Source: Acidobacteriota bacterium (lineage in GTDB: Bacteria; Acidobacteriota; Terriglobia; Terriglobales; SCQP01). From it: DNA of 38,994 nt. Below, one piece after another: positions 18,405 through 27,562 of the stretch. The DNA is taken from assembly GCA_021826505.1 (NCBI GenBank), contig JAKAZV010000009.1, forward strand, positions 1 through 38,994, written 5' to 3'. The notes beneath the pieces are model-generated. The model was not told where the DNA came from, made no database searches, and worked only from the letters and a program-made list of their open reading frames with translations. The number at the start of each line of letters is the position of its first letter. Position 1 is the stretch's first letter. Both the position numbers and the translations under genes were made by a program.

Positions 18405-19291
18405 TCTAAATTTTGCACCTGTTCACGCAATTTTTCGAGTTCGGCCTTCATGCCGAGCCCGATTTCGGTGAGCCGCAAGGCGGGCGGGCTGGCGCTGGAA
18501 GTTTTGGCCAACAGGGTATTGGTCTCGCGCTGCAGTTCCTGCAAAAGAAATTCCAACGGCTTGCCGACTTCCCCTCCGGCAGCGAGCCGGGCCTGGAAAC
18601 GATCCAGATGGGCCTCGAGCCGGGTTAATTCTTCACTGATATCGGCGCGCTCGGCCAGCAGCGCGGCTTCCTGAGCCAGGCGTTCGGAGGGAATCGCATC
18701 GGCCAGCAGGTCCGCAAGCCGGCGGCGCAGACGCTCGTGCAGGGCGCTGACGATTTCAGGCTGACAACGGGAAATTTCCGCGACGGCGGCGCGCAAATTC
18801 TGAATGCGGGCCAGCAGGTCGCCAGCCAAAGCCGCGCCTTCGCCGCGGCGGAAGTCTTCCAACCGCCGCAAGGCTTCTTCCAGCGCGGCCGCGACGGCAG
18901 CCGTAACGGCGGATTCTTCGGGCTGAGAGCCGGCGGCCGAAAGCACGCCGGGCAGGCGCAGCCATTCATAAATATTTCCCGCTTCGCCGGGCGCGAGAAC
19001 CTGGATTTCCCGGCGCAATTCCGATAAAGCCGCCAGATAGGCGCGAACCCGGCCGCGATCGAGGCCATCGGCGGCGGGCTCTTCGGCTTCAAGCCAGAGA
19101 TCCACATGACCGCGGCGCAGGGCGGCGCGCAGGCGTTTTTCAATTTCCGGGCCCTGGGCTTCCAAGCCCGGCGCCAGCCGAAGCTGCAGATCAAGAAACC
19201 GGTGATTGAAGGTTTTGATGCGCAGCCGGAGACGCATGTCCCGGGCTTCGGCGCGCGCCTCCGCATAGCCTGTCATCGAATGAATCGTCAT
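18401..19291 (-). CDS. YicC family endoribonuclease-like protein
   Basis: MTIHSMTGYAEARAEA...IKTFNHRFLDLQLRL...GKPLEFLLQELQRETNTLLAKTSS. ATG at 19291 preferred. Confidence 0.9.
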   Translation of the reverse strand: MTIHSMTGYAEARAEARDMRLRLRIKTFNHRFLDLQLRLAPGLEAQGPEIEKRLRAALRRGHVDLWLEAEEPAADGLDRGRVRAYLAALSELRREIQVLAPGEAGNIYEWLRLPGVLSAAGSQPEESAVTAAVAAALEEALRRLEDFRRGEGAALAGDLLARIQNLRAAVAEISRCQPEIVSALHERLRRRLADLLADAIPSERLAQEAALLAERADISEELTRLEAHLDRFQARLAAGGEVGKPLEFLLQELQRETNTLLAKTSSASPPALRLTEIGLGMKAELEKLREQVQNLE

Positions 19292-19293
19292 AG

Positions 19294-19366
19294 CACGCCA
19301 AGAGACAAGCATCGCATAGCTCAACTCACAGCCGCCCGGATTTTCCCGTACCTTCATACATCCAGG
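19294..19366 (+). repeat. Repeat family R, copy R5 (left-end fragment)
   Basis: CACGCCAAGAGACAAGCATCGCATAGC followed by CCGCCCGGATTTTCCCGTACCTTCATACATCC, alignable to the left half of R4; ends at the stop codon of the ABC exporter gene. Confidence 0.65.
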
Positions 19367-21217
19367 CTAGGAAACCGCTTCGGGCGCGGAGGGCAGAGCG
19401 GCGGGCTCCAGATCGGCAAATTGCAGATCGTGCAGCCGGCGATAGAGTCCGCTATGAGCCCAGAGCTCATCGTGGGTGCCGCGCTCGGCGATGCGTCCCT
19501 GATCGAGCACCACGATCTGGTCGGCATTGCGCACGGTGGAAAGGCGGTGAGCCACGACCAGCACGGTGCGATTGCGCATCAGATTGGCGAGGGCGCGCTG
19601 CACCAGAAGCTCGCTTTCGCTGTCGAGGGCGGAGGTGGCTTCATCGAGCAGCAGGATGGGGGCATCCTTGAGCAAGGCGCGGGCAATGGCGATGCGCTGA
19701 CGCTGGCCGCCGGACAGCCGCTGGCCGCGTTCACCCAGCACGGTCTGATATCCTTCCGGCATCTGGCGGATGAACTCATTGGCCAGCGCGGCTTCGGCGG
19801 CGGCGCGGATGCGGGCCTGGCTGACGGCGCCGGCGCCATAGGCGATATTGCCGGCCACGGTGTCGTTGAACAGAATGGTGTCCTGGGTGACATAGGCGAT
19901 CTGCTCGCGCAGGGAACGCAGGCTGAGGTCGCGCACATCCACGCCGTCAATCAGGACCCGGCCGGCGGTCACGTCAAAGAAGCGCGGCAGCAGATTCATC
20001 AGCGTGGTTTTGCCGGCGCCGCTGGCGCCCACCACGGCGACAATGCGGCCGCGGGGAATTTCCAGATCAATGCCCTGCAGCAGCGGAGAGGCGGCATCGT
20101 AGGCAAAGCCCACCTGATCGAAGCGGATGTGTTCCTGCACCCCGCGCAGGCGGCGCGCGCCAGGGCGGTCCAGCCGTTCGGGCGGCAGATCCATGTAGGC
20201 GAAGATGCTCTGGGAAGCGCCCAGCGCCGATTGAAACGAATTATAAATGCCGGGCAGGCGGCGCAGCGGCTGATAAAGCTGGAACAGCGCCATGACAAAG
20301 GAAATCACCACCGCCGGAGACATCACGCCGTGATTGACCAGGCTGCGGGCATATAAGATGAAGGCCGCCACGGTGACCGCGCCCAGGGTTTCCATCAGCG
20401 GCGAGCTGAGATTCTGCTGCTGGATGCGGCGCAGATTTTCCCGCAGCAGCCGCAGCGCGGCGGCGCGGAAGCGCTGCACCTCGCGCCATTCCATGGTGAA
20501 GGCCTTGACGATGCGGTTGCCGGTAAAAGTCTCGTGTAGAATATGCTGCACATCCGCCAGCTGATCCTGGCCGCGGCGGGTGGTGCGGCGCACTTTTTTG
20601 CCGATGCGGGCGCTGGGCACGATCACCAGAGGCAGCAGCAGCATCGCGCCCAGAGTCAGCTTCCAGTCGTAGAGCCAGAGCAGCACCAGCAAAAAGCAGA
20701 GGGTGAAAAACTGGCGCAGCGCGTCCGCCAGATTATGGGAGATGGCGGTCTGGATGCGGTCCACATCGTTGATCACGGCGGACATGAGCTTGCCAGTGGA
20801 GTGCTGGTGAAAAAACGAAGCCGATTGATAGATCAGCTTTTCATAGAGGGCATTGCGCAGATCGGTTACGGCGCCCAGGCCGGCGTAGTTGATCAGATAA
20901 GTGCCGGCATACTGGCTGACGGCTTTGCAAGCCATGACCAGCACCAGGGCCATGGCAATCAGGCTGGCGGGATTATGGGAAAACCAGGCGGGAAACAGAT
21001 GATTCAGCAGCAAGGGCCGGCCGCGCCAGCCATGCGGCAACAGCACCACGGGCTTGTGGCCGTTGTGGAGGGGGTTGATAACGGTGACGAAGATGGGGCC
21101 GACCAGCATCACGGAGGCGGCCATGAAGCCGCCCGCCAGGGCCATCAGCAGACAGGCCGCCAACAAGGGAATCCAGAACCGGCCGGCCACGCGCAAAAGT
21201 CGGAAAGCCTGTTTCAT
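19367..21217 (-). CDS. ABC transporter, fused permease/ATPase (MsbA-like lipid exporter)
   Basis: Type-I ABC exporter TM domain plus VVGASGAGKTTLMNLLPRFFDV, LSGGQRQRIAIARALLKDAPILLLDEATSALD; located next to lpt genes. Confidence 0.88.
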   Translation of the reverse strand: MKQAFRLLRVAGRFWIPLLAACLLMALAGGFMAASVMLVGPIFVTVINPLHNGHKPVVLLPHGWRGRPLLLNHLFPAWFSHNPASLIAMALVLVMACKAVSQYAGTYLINYAGLGAVTDLRNALYEKLIYQSASFFHQHSTGKLMSAVINDVDRIQTAISHNLADALRQFFTLCFLLVLLWLYDWKLTLGAMLLLPLVIVPSARIGKKVRRTTRRGQDQLADVQHILHETFTGNRIVKAFTMEWREVQRFRAAALRLLRENLRRIQQQNLSSPLMETLGAVTVAAFILYARSLVNHGVMSPAVVISFVMALFQLYQPLRRLPGIYNSFQSALGASQSIFAYMDLPPERLDRPGARRLRGVQEHIRFDQVGFAYDAASPLLQGIDLEIPRGRIVAVVGASGAGKTTLMNLLPRFFDVTAGRVLIDGVDVRDLSLRSLREQIAYVTQDTILFNDTVAGNIAYGAGAVSQARIRAAAEAALANEFIRQMPEGYQTVLGERGQRLSGGQRQRIAIARALLKDAPILLLDEATSALDSESELLVQRALANLMRNRTVLVVAHRLSTVRNADQIVVLDQGRIAERGTHDELWAHSGLYRRLHDLQFADLEPAALPSAPEAVS

Positions 21218-21234
21218 GCGGGAGGAATGCCGCC

Positions 21235-22134
21235 TTACGCGCGCCGCCGGGACGGACGCGGCATGTCACGGTGCTGCACCTTGAGTTTATACCCGAGCCG
21301 GAGCAGATGGCGGGCGATCGCTTCGGCCAGCATGACGGAGCGGTGCTGGCCGCCGGTACAGCCCAGCGCTATGGTCAGATAGCTTTTGCCTTCCTGAATA
21401 TAGTGGGGCAGCAGAAATTCGAGCAGGCCCGTGATGCGGTCGAGAAACTCGCGGCTCTGGGGAAAACTCAAAATGTAGCGCGCGACCTCAGGGTCTTGTC
21501 CGGTGCGGTTTCGTAAACGGGGCAGGTAGTTGGGGTTGGGCAGAAAGCGCACATCGAAGACCAGGTCGGCGTCGGAGGGCACGCCGTGGCGATAGCCGAA
21601 ACTGACCAGAGCGATGCGGATCGCCCGTTCGCCTTCGGCGCGGATGACCTTGGCGGTTATATACTCGCGCAACTCGTGGACGGTGAACTGGCTGGTTTCC
21701 ACCACCAGATCGGCCTGGCGGCGGATGCGGGCCAGGGTTTTCATTTCGGCCTGGATGCCGGCGCGCACGCCAGCCGCGCCCAGCGGATGCGGGCGCCGGG
21801 TTTCGCTGAAGCGGCGCACCAGCGAGGCCTCGGAAGCTTCCAGAAACAACACCGTGAGCCGCAGGGACTTTTGCCGCAATTGCACGAGCAGGGCCGGCAA
21901 ATGGGCCAGTCCGGAGCCTTCGCGAACATCAATGACCAGCGCCGCGCGCTCAATTTCCGCCGATTGCAGCAGCAGTTCGCTAAAAGTGGAGAGCAGCGAG
22001 ACCGGCAGATTATCAATCGCGTAGTAGCCCTGGTCTTCGAAGGTCTTCAGCACCGAGCCTTTGCCCGAACCGCTCAGCCCGGTGATGATGACCAGATGGC
22101 GGCCGGCGGAAGGGGCGGGAATGGAAGCAGGCAT
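21235..22134 (-). CDS. rapZ: RNase adapter protein RapZ / YvcJ-type nucleotide-binding protein
   Basis: LVIITGLSGSGKGSVLKTFEDQGYYAIDNLPVSLL...FDVRFLPNPNYLPRLRNRTGQDPEVARYIL...LTIALGCTGGQHRSVMLAEAIARHL. Confidence 0.93.
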   Translation of the reverse strand: MPASIPAPSAGRHLVIITGLSGSGKGSVLKTFEDQGYYAIDNLPVSLLSTFSELLLQSAEIERAALVIDVREGSGLAHLPALLVQLRQKSLRLTVLFLEASEASLVRRFSETRRPHPLGAAGVRAGIQAEMKTLARIRRQADLVVETSQFTVHELREYITAKVIRAEGERAIRIALVSFGYRHGVPSDADLVFDVRFLPNPNYLPRLRNRTGQDPEVARYILSFPQSREFLDRITGLLEFLLPHYIQEGKSYLTIALGCTGGQHRSVMLAEAIARHLLRLGYKLKVQHRDMPRPSRRRA

Positions 22135-22146
22135 GGGGATTTTCGT

Positions 22147-23802
22147 TTAATCCTTTTGCCGCCGGCGATGGGTGGAGGGAATATGCAGATCTTCGCGATA
22201 TTTAGCCACGGTGCGGCGCGTGACCTCGATGCCTTCCTGGCGCAATTGCGCCGCGATGCGGTCATCGGTGAGGGGCTGGCGGGGATTCTCGCCGGTGATG
22301 ATGGCCTTGACCCGGCGTTTCAGGTTTAACAATGAAGTCTCGCCGCCCCGGCTGCCCTGCACGGCTTCGCTGAAAAAATAGCGCAGCTCCAGCACCCCCT
22401 GGGGGGTATGGGCATATTTATTGGCCACCGCCCGGCTCACGGTGGAGGGATGCACGCCGATTTCCTCGGCCACATCCTTGATCATGAGCGGCCGCAGGTA
22501 ATCCAGGCCGGAGTCCAGAAACCCGCCCTGGCGGGCGATGATGGTGTGGCAAACCCGCAGAATGGTGAATTTGCGCTGCTCCAGGTTTTTCAGAAACTGC
22601 AGCGCGCTGCTGTAGCGCTCGCGGATATAGTGGGAAACTTCGCGCTGGCTTTTATCCCATTTCATCGCCCGGTAACCGCGGTTCAGCGTGAGCTGGGGCA
22701 AGCCGTCGTCGTTGAGCAGGATGCGATAGGTGTTTTCGCATTCTTCGCGATCGCAGATGGAGCAACGGGCGGGGCGGCCCTTGACAAAAAAGACATCGGG
22801 CTCGATCAGCCGCGGCTGGCTTTGATTATAGCGGCGGCCGGGATGGGGATCGAGGCGGCGAATGGCGGCCACGGCGGCGGCAACCTGCTCGGGGGTGGCC
22901 AGGGTAGCGCGGGAAATGGCCTTCCAATCCTGGTTCTGCAGCGCCGGCAAAAAATCGCTGACGATCCGCTCCGCCAATGGATCGGGCGTATGCGCATCGC
23001 GCAGCTGCAGCAGCAGACATTCACGCAAATCGCGGCAGGCCACGCCGGTGGGATCGAAGGATTGCACCAGCTCAAGCCCCTGGCGCAAGCTCTCGACCGT
23101 AACCTGCTCGGCGTCGGCCAACTCTTCCAGGCTGAGGAAGCGCCGGCCCTGCTGGTCTTCGGCGGTGAGGTACCCATCTTCGTCGAGATTGCCGATGATG
23201 GCTTCGGCCGATTCCCGCACCCCGGAGTCCACGATGGCCACGCTCAATTGCCAGAGCAGGTGATCGGTGAGGGTGGTGGGAGCGCTGATGAAGTTTTCAA
23301 AGGCGGGGCGCTCAATTTCTTCGCTATCGCCGATCTGAAAGCCGGGATCGAGATATTTTTCAAAGAAATCGCCAAAGTCAATTTCTTCGAAGGCATCGGC
23401 GGCGCGCGACAGATCCCCAGCCTCCGCCACGGCATCGGATTCTTCCTGTCCGGCGGGTGAAGCCGGAGAAGCAAGAGCGGCCGCATCCGGCGACTCGGCC
23501 AAATCGGATTCCTCGCCCGATGCGCCGGCGGCTTCGGTCACGGCCAGATCGGCGGGCGTTTCCAGACGCAGGCGGGCTTCGGCTTCCAGCAGGGCGTCGC
23601 GCGCGCCGGGGTCGGCGGATTCGTCGCCGGCGGGCTCGGCGTCCTGCGATTCCTCCAGCAGCGGGTTGGAGAGCAGTTCTTCGGCAATGGCTTCCTGCAG
23701 TTCGACCTTATTCAAGGTCAGCAGGTTCACCATCTGCACCAGGCCCGGGGTCAAGGTCTGTTTCAGCGTTTGCCTGGCGACGAGTTTGGGGCCGATTTGC
23801 AT
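22147..23802 (-). CDS. rpoN: RNA polymerase sigma-54 factor
   Basis: N-terminal Q-rich activator region (QTLTPGLVQMVNLLTLNKVELQEAIAEELLSNPLLEE), IGVHPSTVSRAVANKYAHTPQGVLELRYFFS, and RpoN box TRRTVAKYREDLHIPSTHRR. Confidence 0.95.
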   Translation of the reverse strand: MQIGPKLVARQTLKQTLTPGLVQMVNLLTLNKVELQEAIAEELLSNPLLEESQDAEPAGDESADPGARDALLEAEARLRLETPADLAVTEAAGASGEESDLAESPDAAALASPASPAGQEESDAVAEAGDLSRAADAFEEIDFGDFFEKYLDPGFQIGDSEEIERPAFENFISAPTTLTDHLLWQLSVAIVDSGVRESAEAIIGNLDEDGYLTAEDQQGRRFLSLEELADAEQVTVESLRQGLELVQSFDPTGVACRDLRECLLLQLRDAHTPDPLAERIVSDFLPALQNQDWKAISRATLATPEQVAAAVAAIRRLDPHPGRRYNQSQPRLIEPDVFFVKGRPARCSICDREECENTYRILLNDDGLPQLTLNRGYRAMKWDKSQREVSHYIRERYSSALQFLKNLEQRKFTILRVCHTIIARQGGFLDSGLDYLRPLMIKDVAEEIGVHPSTVSRAVANKYAHTPQGVLELRYFFSEAVQGSRGGETSLLNLKRRVKAIITGENPRQPLTDDRIAAQLRQEGIEVTRRTVAKYREDLHIPSTHRRRQKD

Positions 23803-23807
23803 AATAT

Positions 23808-24542
23808 TCAGGCCAGGGAAAAATGCTCGCCCAGATAGACCCGGCGGACTTCGGGATCACGGCCCAGCTCCCGGGGCAGGCCGGCGCGGAAGATTTCCCC
23901 ATCATGGATGATGTAGGCGCGGTCGGTCACCGAGAGAGTTTCCCGCACATTGTGGTCGGTGATGAGCACGCCGATGCCGCGGTCGCGCAGGCTTTCAATG
24001 ATGCCCTGCAAATCCAGCACGGCTTTGGGATCAATTCCGGAAAAAGGCTCGTCGAGCAGCATGAATTTGGGGTCCAGAACCAGACCCCGGGCAATTTCGG
24101 TGCGCCGGCGCTCCCCGCCGGAAATGGCGTAGCCAGCCGTCATGCGGACTTTATTCAGGCCAAACTGATCGAGCAGAGCCTCGAGCCGTTCGCGGCGTTC
24201 CGGATGAGATAGCGGCAGGGTTTCCAGTATGGCCATCAGGTTCTGTTCCACCGTCAACTTGCGAAAGATCGAAGGTTCCTGCGGAAGATAACTGATGCCA
24301 AGCCGGGCGCGCTGATACATGGGAATGCGGGTTACATCCATACCCTCCAGCCAAATGGCGCCAGCATCGGGGCTGATCAAGCCGGCCAGCATGTGAAAGG
24401 TCGTCGTTTTCCCGGCGCCATTGGGTCCGAGTAATCCGACAACCTCGCCCGCCGCCATTTCCAGGCTGACTCCCTTGACGACGGCCCGGCCTTTATAAAC
24501 TTTTTGCAGCTGAACGGCGGCCAGGCCTTCGGACTTGCCCAC
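23808..24542 (-). CDS. lptB: LPS export ABC transporter ATP-binding protein
   Basis: [26 protein letters not shown]...[25 protein letters not shown]...[36 protein letters not shown] at 24542 avoids overlap with lptC/A; the ORF extends to an ATG at 24650. Confidence 0.9.
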   Translation of the reverse strand: MGKSEGLAAVQLQKVYKGRAVVKGVSLEMAAGEVVGLLGPNGAGKTTTFHMLAGLISPDAGAIWLEGMDVTRIPMYQRARLGISYLPQEPSIFRKLTVEQNLMAILETLPLSHPERRERLEALLDQFGLNKVRMTAGYAISGGERRRTEIARGLVLDPKFMLLDEPFSGIDPKAVLDLQGIIESLRDRGIGVLITDHNVRETLSVTDRAYIIHDGEIFRAGLPRELGRDPEVRRVYLGEHFSLA

Positions 24543-24564
24543 ACTTTCCCGTCCGCGAGTTAAA

Positions 24565-27423
24565 TCATTTTTTTTCAATGGGATGGGAACCAACGCGGTA
24601 TGAGGTATAGAGGCGTGAATGGGACCAGCTTTCGACCCGAATCGTATCACCCGAGGGGGAGAAAGTCAACGAACGGCCGGTGAGGAATCCGAGTTCGGCA
24701 TCAAAAATGCTCGGGCTTCCGCCGCTTAATGTGATCAGATTATGAACTGGGTCATAGATCACTTTCGCTGCCTGTCCCCGCCGGCCCACCGAACTCATAT
24801 GCACACCGCCGGTGGCGACCACCCGATTGAGCCGCAACGAAGGCGTGGCCGGGGTATGGCCAGCATTGGGCTGCGGGCTAAAAAAGACCGTCAATACCGG
24901 AGCGGTGAGCCGGTTCGGGCCCTGCGTGAGAAGCACATGGCCCTGATAGCGGGCCCAGGCCTGACGCTGCGCGAAATGCAGGCTTTGGGCGCGAATCAAG
25001 AGGGTGCGGGCCGCGGTTACGGCAGGTTTGCCGGCGTGGGCGGTTGCGGTTGATTTCGCCCGCGGCGCGGGAACCTGAAACACGCTGGTGACCTCGCCGC
25101 CGGCATCGAGTGTGGCCTGGCCGCGATCAAGGATGATACGGTTGGCGGCGATCAAATCCGGACCTTGCCACAAGCGCACCCCCCCGGCAAATAATACCCA
25201 TCCCGCGGAGGCATGAAGCTGCATGCCGTGCGCGGTGAGATACACCCGGCGGGAGGTCGGCATCGCGGAGAGCGGCACAGCCGCTTTTTCTTCAGGCGAA
25301 ACGATATCGCAAATGCCCGGCCGAAGCCGGGGTTTCCGAACCTTGATGGAAGCTAGAATTCCATTTTCGTTTATAGGCGCGGGACCTGGCAGGAAACCCC
25401 GCACTTCGGCCTGTGATCTCGCATTTGTACTACAATGCGATTCGACCGTGAACGCATCTGGGGCATTGAAAGAATCGGCGGAACCGGGCAGATAAATCAG
25501 ACTTACGGGCTGAGAGGCGAGGGTTAATCGGCTTTGCGGCTGAATCTTCAGCCGCGCGGTGCGGAGCCGCAGTTGCGGCGTGTGGAGATGGATTTGACCG
25601 CGAGTATAGCGGCTGGAGGGATCGGCCCAGATGCGCACCCAATCCCCCGCCGCGGCCTGGCTGAGGCCATCGGCCAGGATGATTTGCCGGTCCGCGGCGC
25701 CGGGCGCCGGAGACGCAGACGGAGCAGCCGCGGAAAAACTTTCCGACAGGCGCACATGCCCGGTTTCACGCCAGCGGCCCAGTTGGCCGTTGGCCAGGAA
25801 ATGAAGATGCAAGAGGCCGGCTTGATCGCGCCGCCATTGAACCACGCGGGAATTTTTGAGCTTCGATCCCGGAGCGGGCACCGTTGTCCGGGTCAGCAAA
25901 ATGACCTGATGGGCATGGAGCCACCGCGGCCGTCCACCGGAATAAAAACCCATGCGCACGGTGTGCGCATGGGCGCGGGCGGGCGGGCGGCCCTGGGCAT
26001 GCCAGCGGAGATGGGCCTGATGAGCCCGCAATTGGCGAAGATGCAATCGGACCGCGGAGGCTGAAGCGGCCGCGGCATTGGCGGGGGAGAGCGCAAAATT
26101 CAAGACCAGCCGGGGCGCCTGTAAACGCCAATGAACCCCATGCCCGGGCGCGGACAACAGCGGCAGGGTCATATTCCGCAGATTCCAGGCCGAAGGCTGG
26201 CGCGGGGTGGAAACGGCGGTGGATCTGGATTTCAGCGCCGGACCGGCCTGGGTTTCCGATAATTGAACCGCGCCCAGCGCACGGGCTTGCCGGAGTTGAT
26301 TCCCGGCGGCAAACTGGAGCCATAACCGGCGAGCAAGCAGAGAACCTTGCTGGCCCGCCGCCCGATGCCGCAATCGAACCGCGCCCCGCAACAACGCATG
26401 GGTAACCACCAGCGACTGGCGGGGCAGCGCGGCGGAGTGGCGCAAACGCGCCAGCATAGCAGGAGCAGAACCGGCAGAGCCAATGCGAGACTGCCGCATA
26501 GGGGCCGGCGCGGGCGGCGCATCCAGCCAGACAGTGCCCTGCCGGGCTTGCCAGGAATACGAATTCCCAACTTGCTGCAGCGCGCCACGTAGGCCTGCCG
26601 GAGCCAGAATCCGGCGTACGGTATAGTCGGAGCGCAGATATAAAGTCAGTTGAGCCGCCCGCAGCCAGAGCGTTTTTTGCCGGATCAGCACCGGCTGCCC
26701 CGGCCCGCCCTGCAACTGGATGGTGGCGCGCGCGCGATCGAGAATAGCCCTGGCGGCGCGCACATGCCAGGCCGGATGACCGGGCGATTGCCAGCGCAGC
26801 CGCACCTGGCCGCCCAGGCGCAACTCGACCGGATGCGAGGTCCAATCCGCGCTTCCGGCCTGGCCCTGAGCCCGCAAATAACGAAAGGTCAGACCGCCGC
26901 GCATCTGCCCGATGCCCAGCTTGGTATTGAACGCGAGATTATGCGCCTCGATATGAATGGGGTTGCCATGTTCGGCGGCGGGGGGCTGGCCGAAGGGCCG
27001 GGGCGGGCCGAGTTGGCCGCCGACATCCATGCGCACCAGGCCTTGCGTGCTCACCTGGCCGGTCGCCGGCTGATATTGCAGGCGCTGGCAATAGATTTGA
27101 TCGGCGCGCCGGCCGTTGGACTGGAAGATCTGCAGCGTGACCTGGCGCAGAATGGCGGCATGGCCGCCGGCCCGCATCTGGACCGCGGTTCCGGCGCGCA
27201 GGCGGAACAGAGTGCGATTACCCAGGGAACGCGACAGTTCAAAGCCATGCGCGCTTTCGCGGATGCTCAGCCGTAACCGGGGCACGGGCGGGTTGCGGGT
27301 GGCATGGGCGCGCTGATACCAATAGATGCCCAGAACGAGGCCGGCCGCGGCCAGCAGCCCCAGACTGAGGGCTTGCCGCGCCCGGAGGCGCCATCCCGGG
27401 TTCCACTTGATTCGCCGTATCAC
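24565..27423 (-). CDS. Large LptC-like + OstA/LptA-like fusion protein, interrupted in frame by repeat A4
   Basis: 952 aa ORF upstream of lptB/rpoN. N-terminal TM anchor followed by beta-rich repeats (LptC-like). The C-terminal part ([57 protein letters not shown]...) is OstA-like. Residues [10 protein letters not shown]...EEKAAVPL derive from a repeat. Confidence 0.75.
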   Translation of the reverse strand: MIRRIKWNPGWRLRARQALSLGLLAAAGLVLGIYWYQRAHATRNPPVPRLRLSIRESAHGFELSRSLGNRTLFRLRAGTAVQMRAGGHAAILRQVTLQIFQSNGRRADQIYCQRLQYQPATGQVSTQGLVRMDVGGQLGPPRPFGQPPAAEHGNPIHIEAHNLAFNTKLGIGQMRGGLTFRYLRAQGQAGSADWTSHPVELRLGGQVRLRWQSPGHPAWHVRAARAILDRARATIQLQGGPGQPVLIRQKTLWLRAAQLTLYLRSDYTVRRILAPAGLRGALQQVGNSYSWQARQGTVWLDAPPAPAPMRQSRIGSAGSAPAMLARLRHSAALPRQSLVVTHALLRGAVRLRHRAAGQQGSLLARRLWLQFAAGNQLRQARALGAVQLSETQAGPALKSRSTAVSTPRQPSAWNLRNMTLPLLSAPGHGVHWRLQAPRLVLNFALSPANAAAASASAVRLHLRQLRAHQAHLRWHAQGRPPARAHAHTVRMGFYSGGRPRWLHAHQVILLTRTTVPAPGSKLKNSRVVQWRRDQAGLLHLHFLANGQLGRWRETGHVRLSESFSAAAPSASPAPGAADRQIILADGLSQAAAGDWVRIWADPSSRYTRGQIHLHTPQLRLRTARLKIQPQSRLTLASQPVSLIYLPGSADSFNAPDAFTVESHCSTNARSQAEVRGFLPGPAPINENGILASIKVRKPRLRPGICDIVSPEEKAAVPLSAMPTSRRVYLTAHGMQLHASAGWVLFAGGVRLWQGPDLIAANRIILDRGQATLDAGGEVTSVFQVPAPRAKSTATAHAGKPAVTAARTLLIRAQSLHFAQRQAWARYQGHVLLTQGPNRLTAPVLTVFFSPQPNAGHTPATPSLRLNRVVATGGVHMSSVGRRGQAAKVIYDPVHNLITLSGGSPSIFDAELGFLTGRSLTFSPSGDTIRVESWSHSRLYTSYRVGSHPIEKK
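25271..25455 (+). repeat. Repeat family A, copy A4 (full, inside the lptC/A ORF)
   Basis: AGCGGCACAGCCGCTTTTTC...GGCCGAAGCCGGGGTTTCC...GGAAACCCCGCACTTCGGCC...CGCATTTGTACTACAATGCGATTCGACCGTGAACGC; long internal inverted repeat 25319-25337 / 25392-25411. Confidence 0.87.
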
Positions 27424-27562
27424 CTGAGTTTATTTTAATGTTGCCCAGCAAAGGGTTGCGGCTAAACCGCTCAGACGGGCATTTAAAGGCAAATATTTTT
27501 CAATTCCCTGAAGAAGCCGTGACAGACCGGGGCGGCGCAGACCAGAATAGCAATGAAGGATT

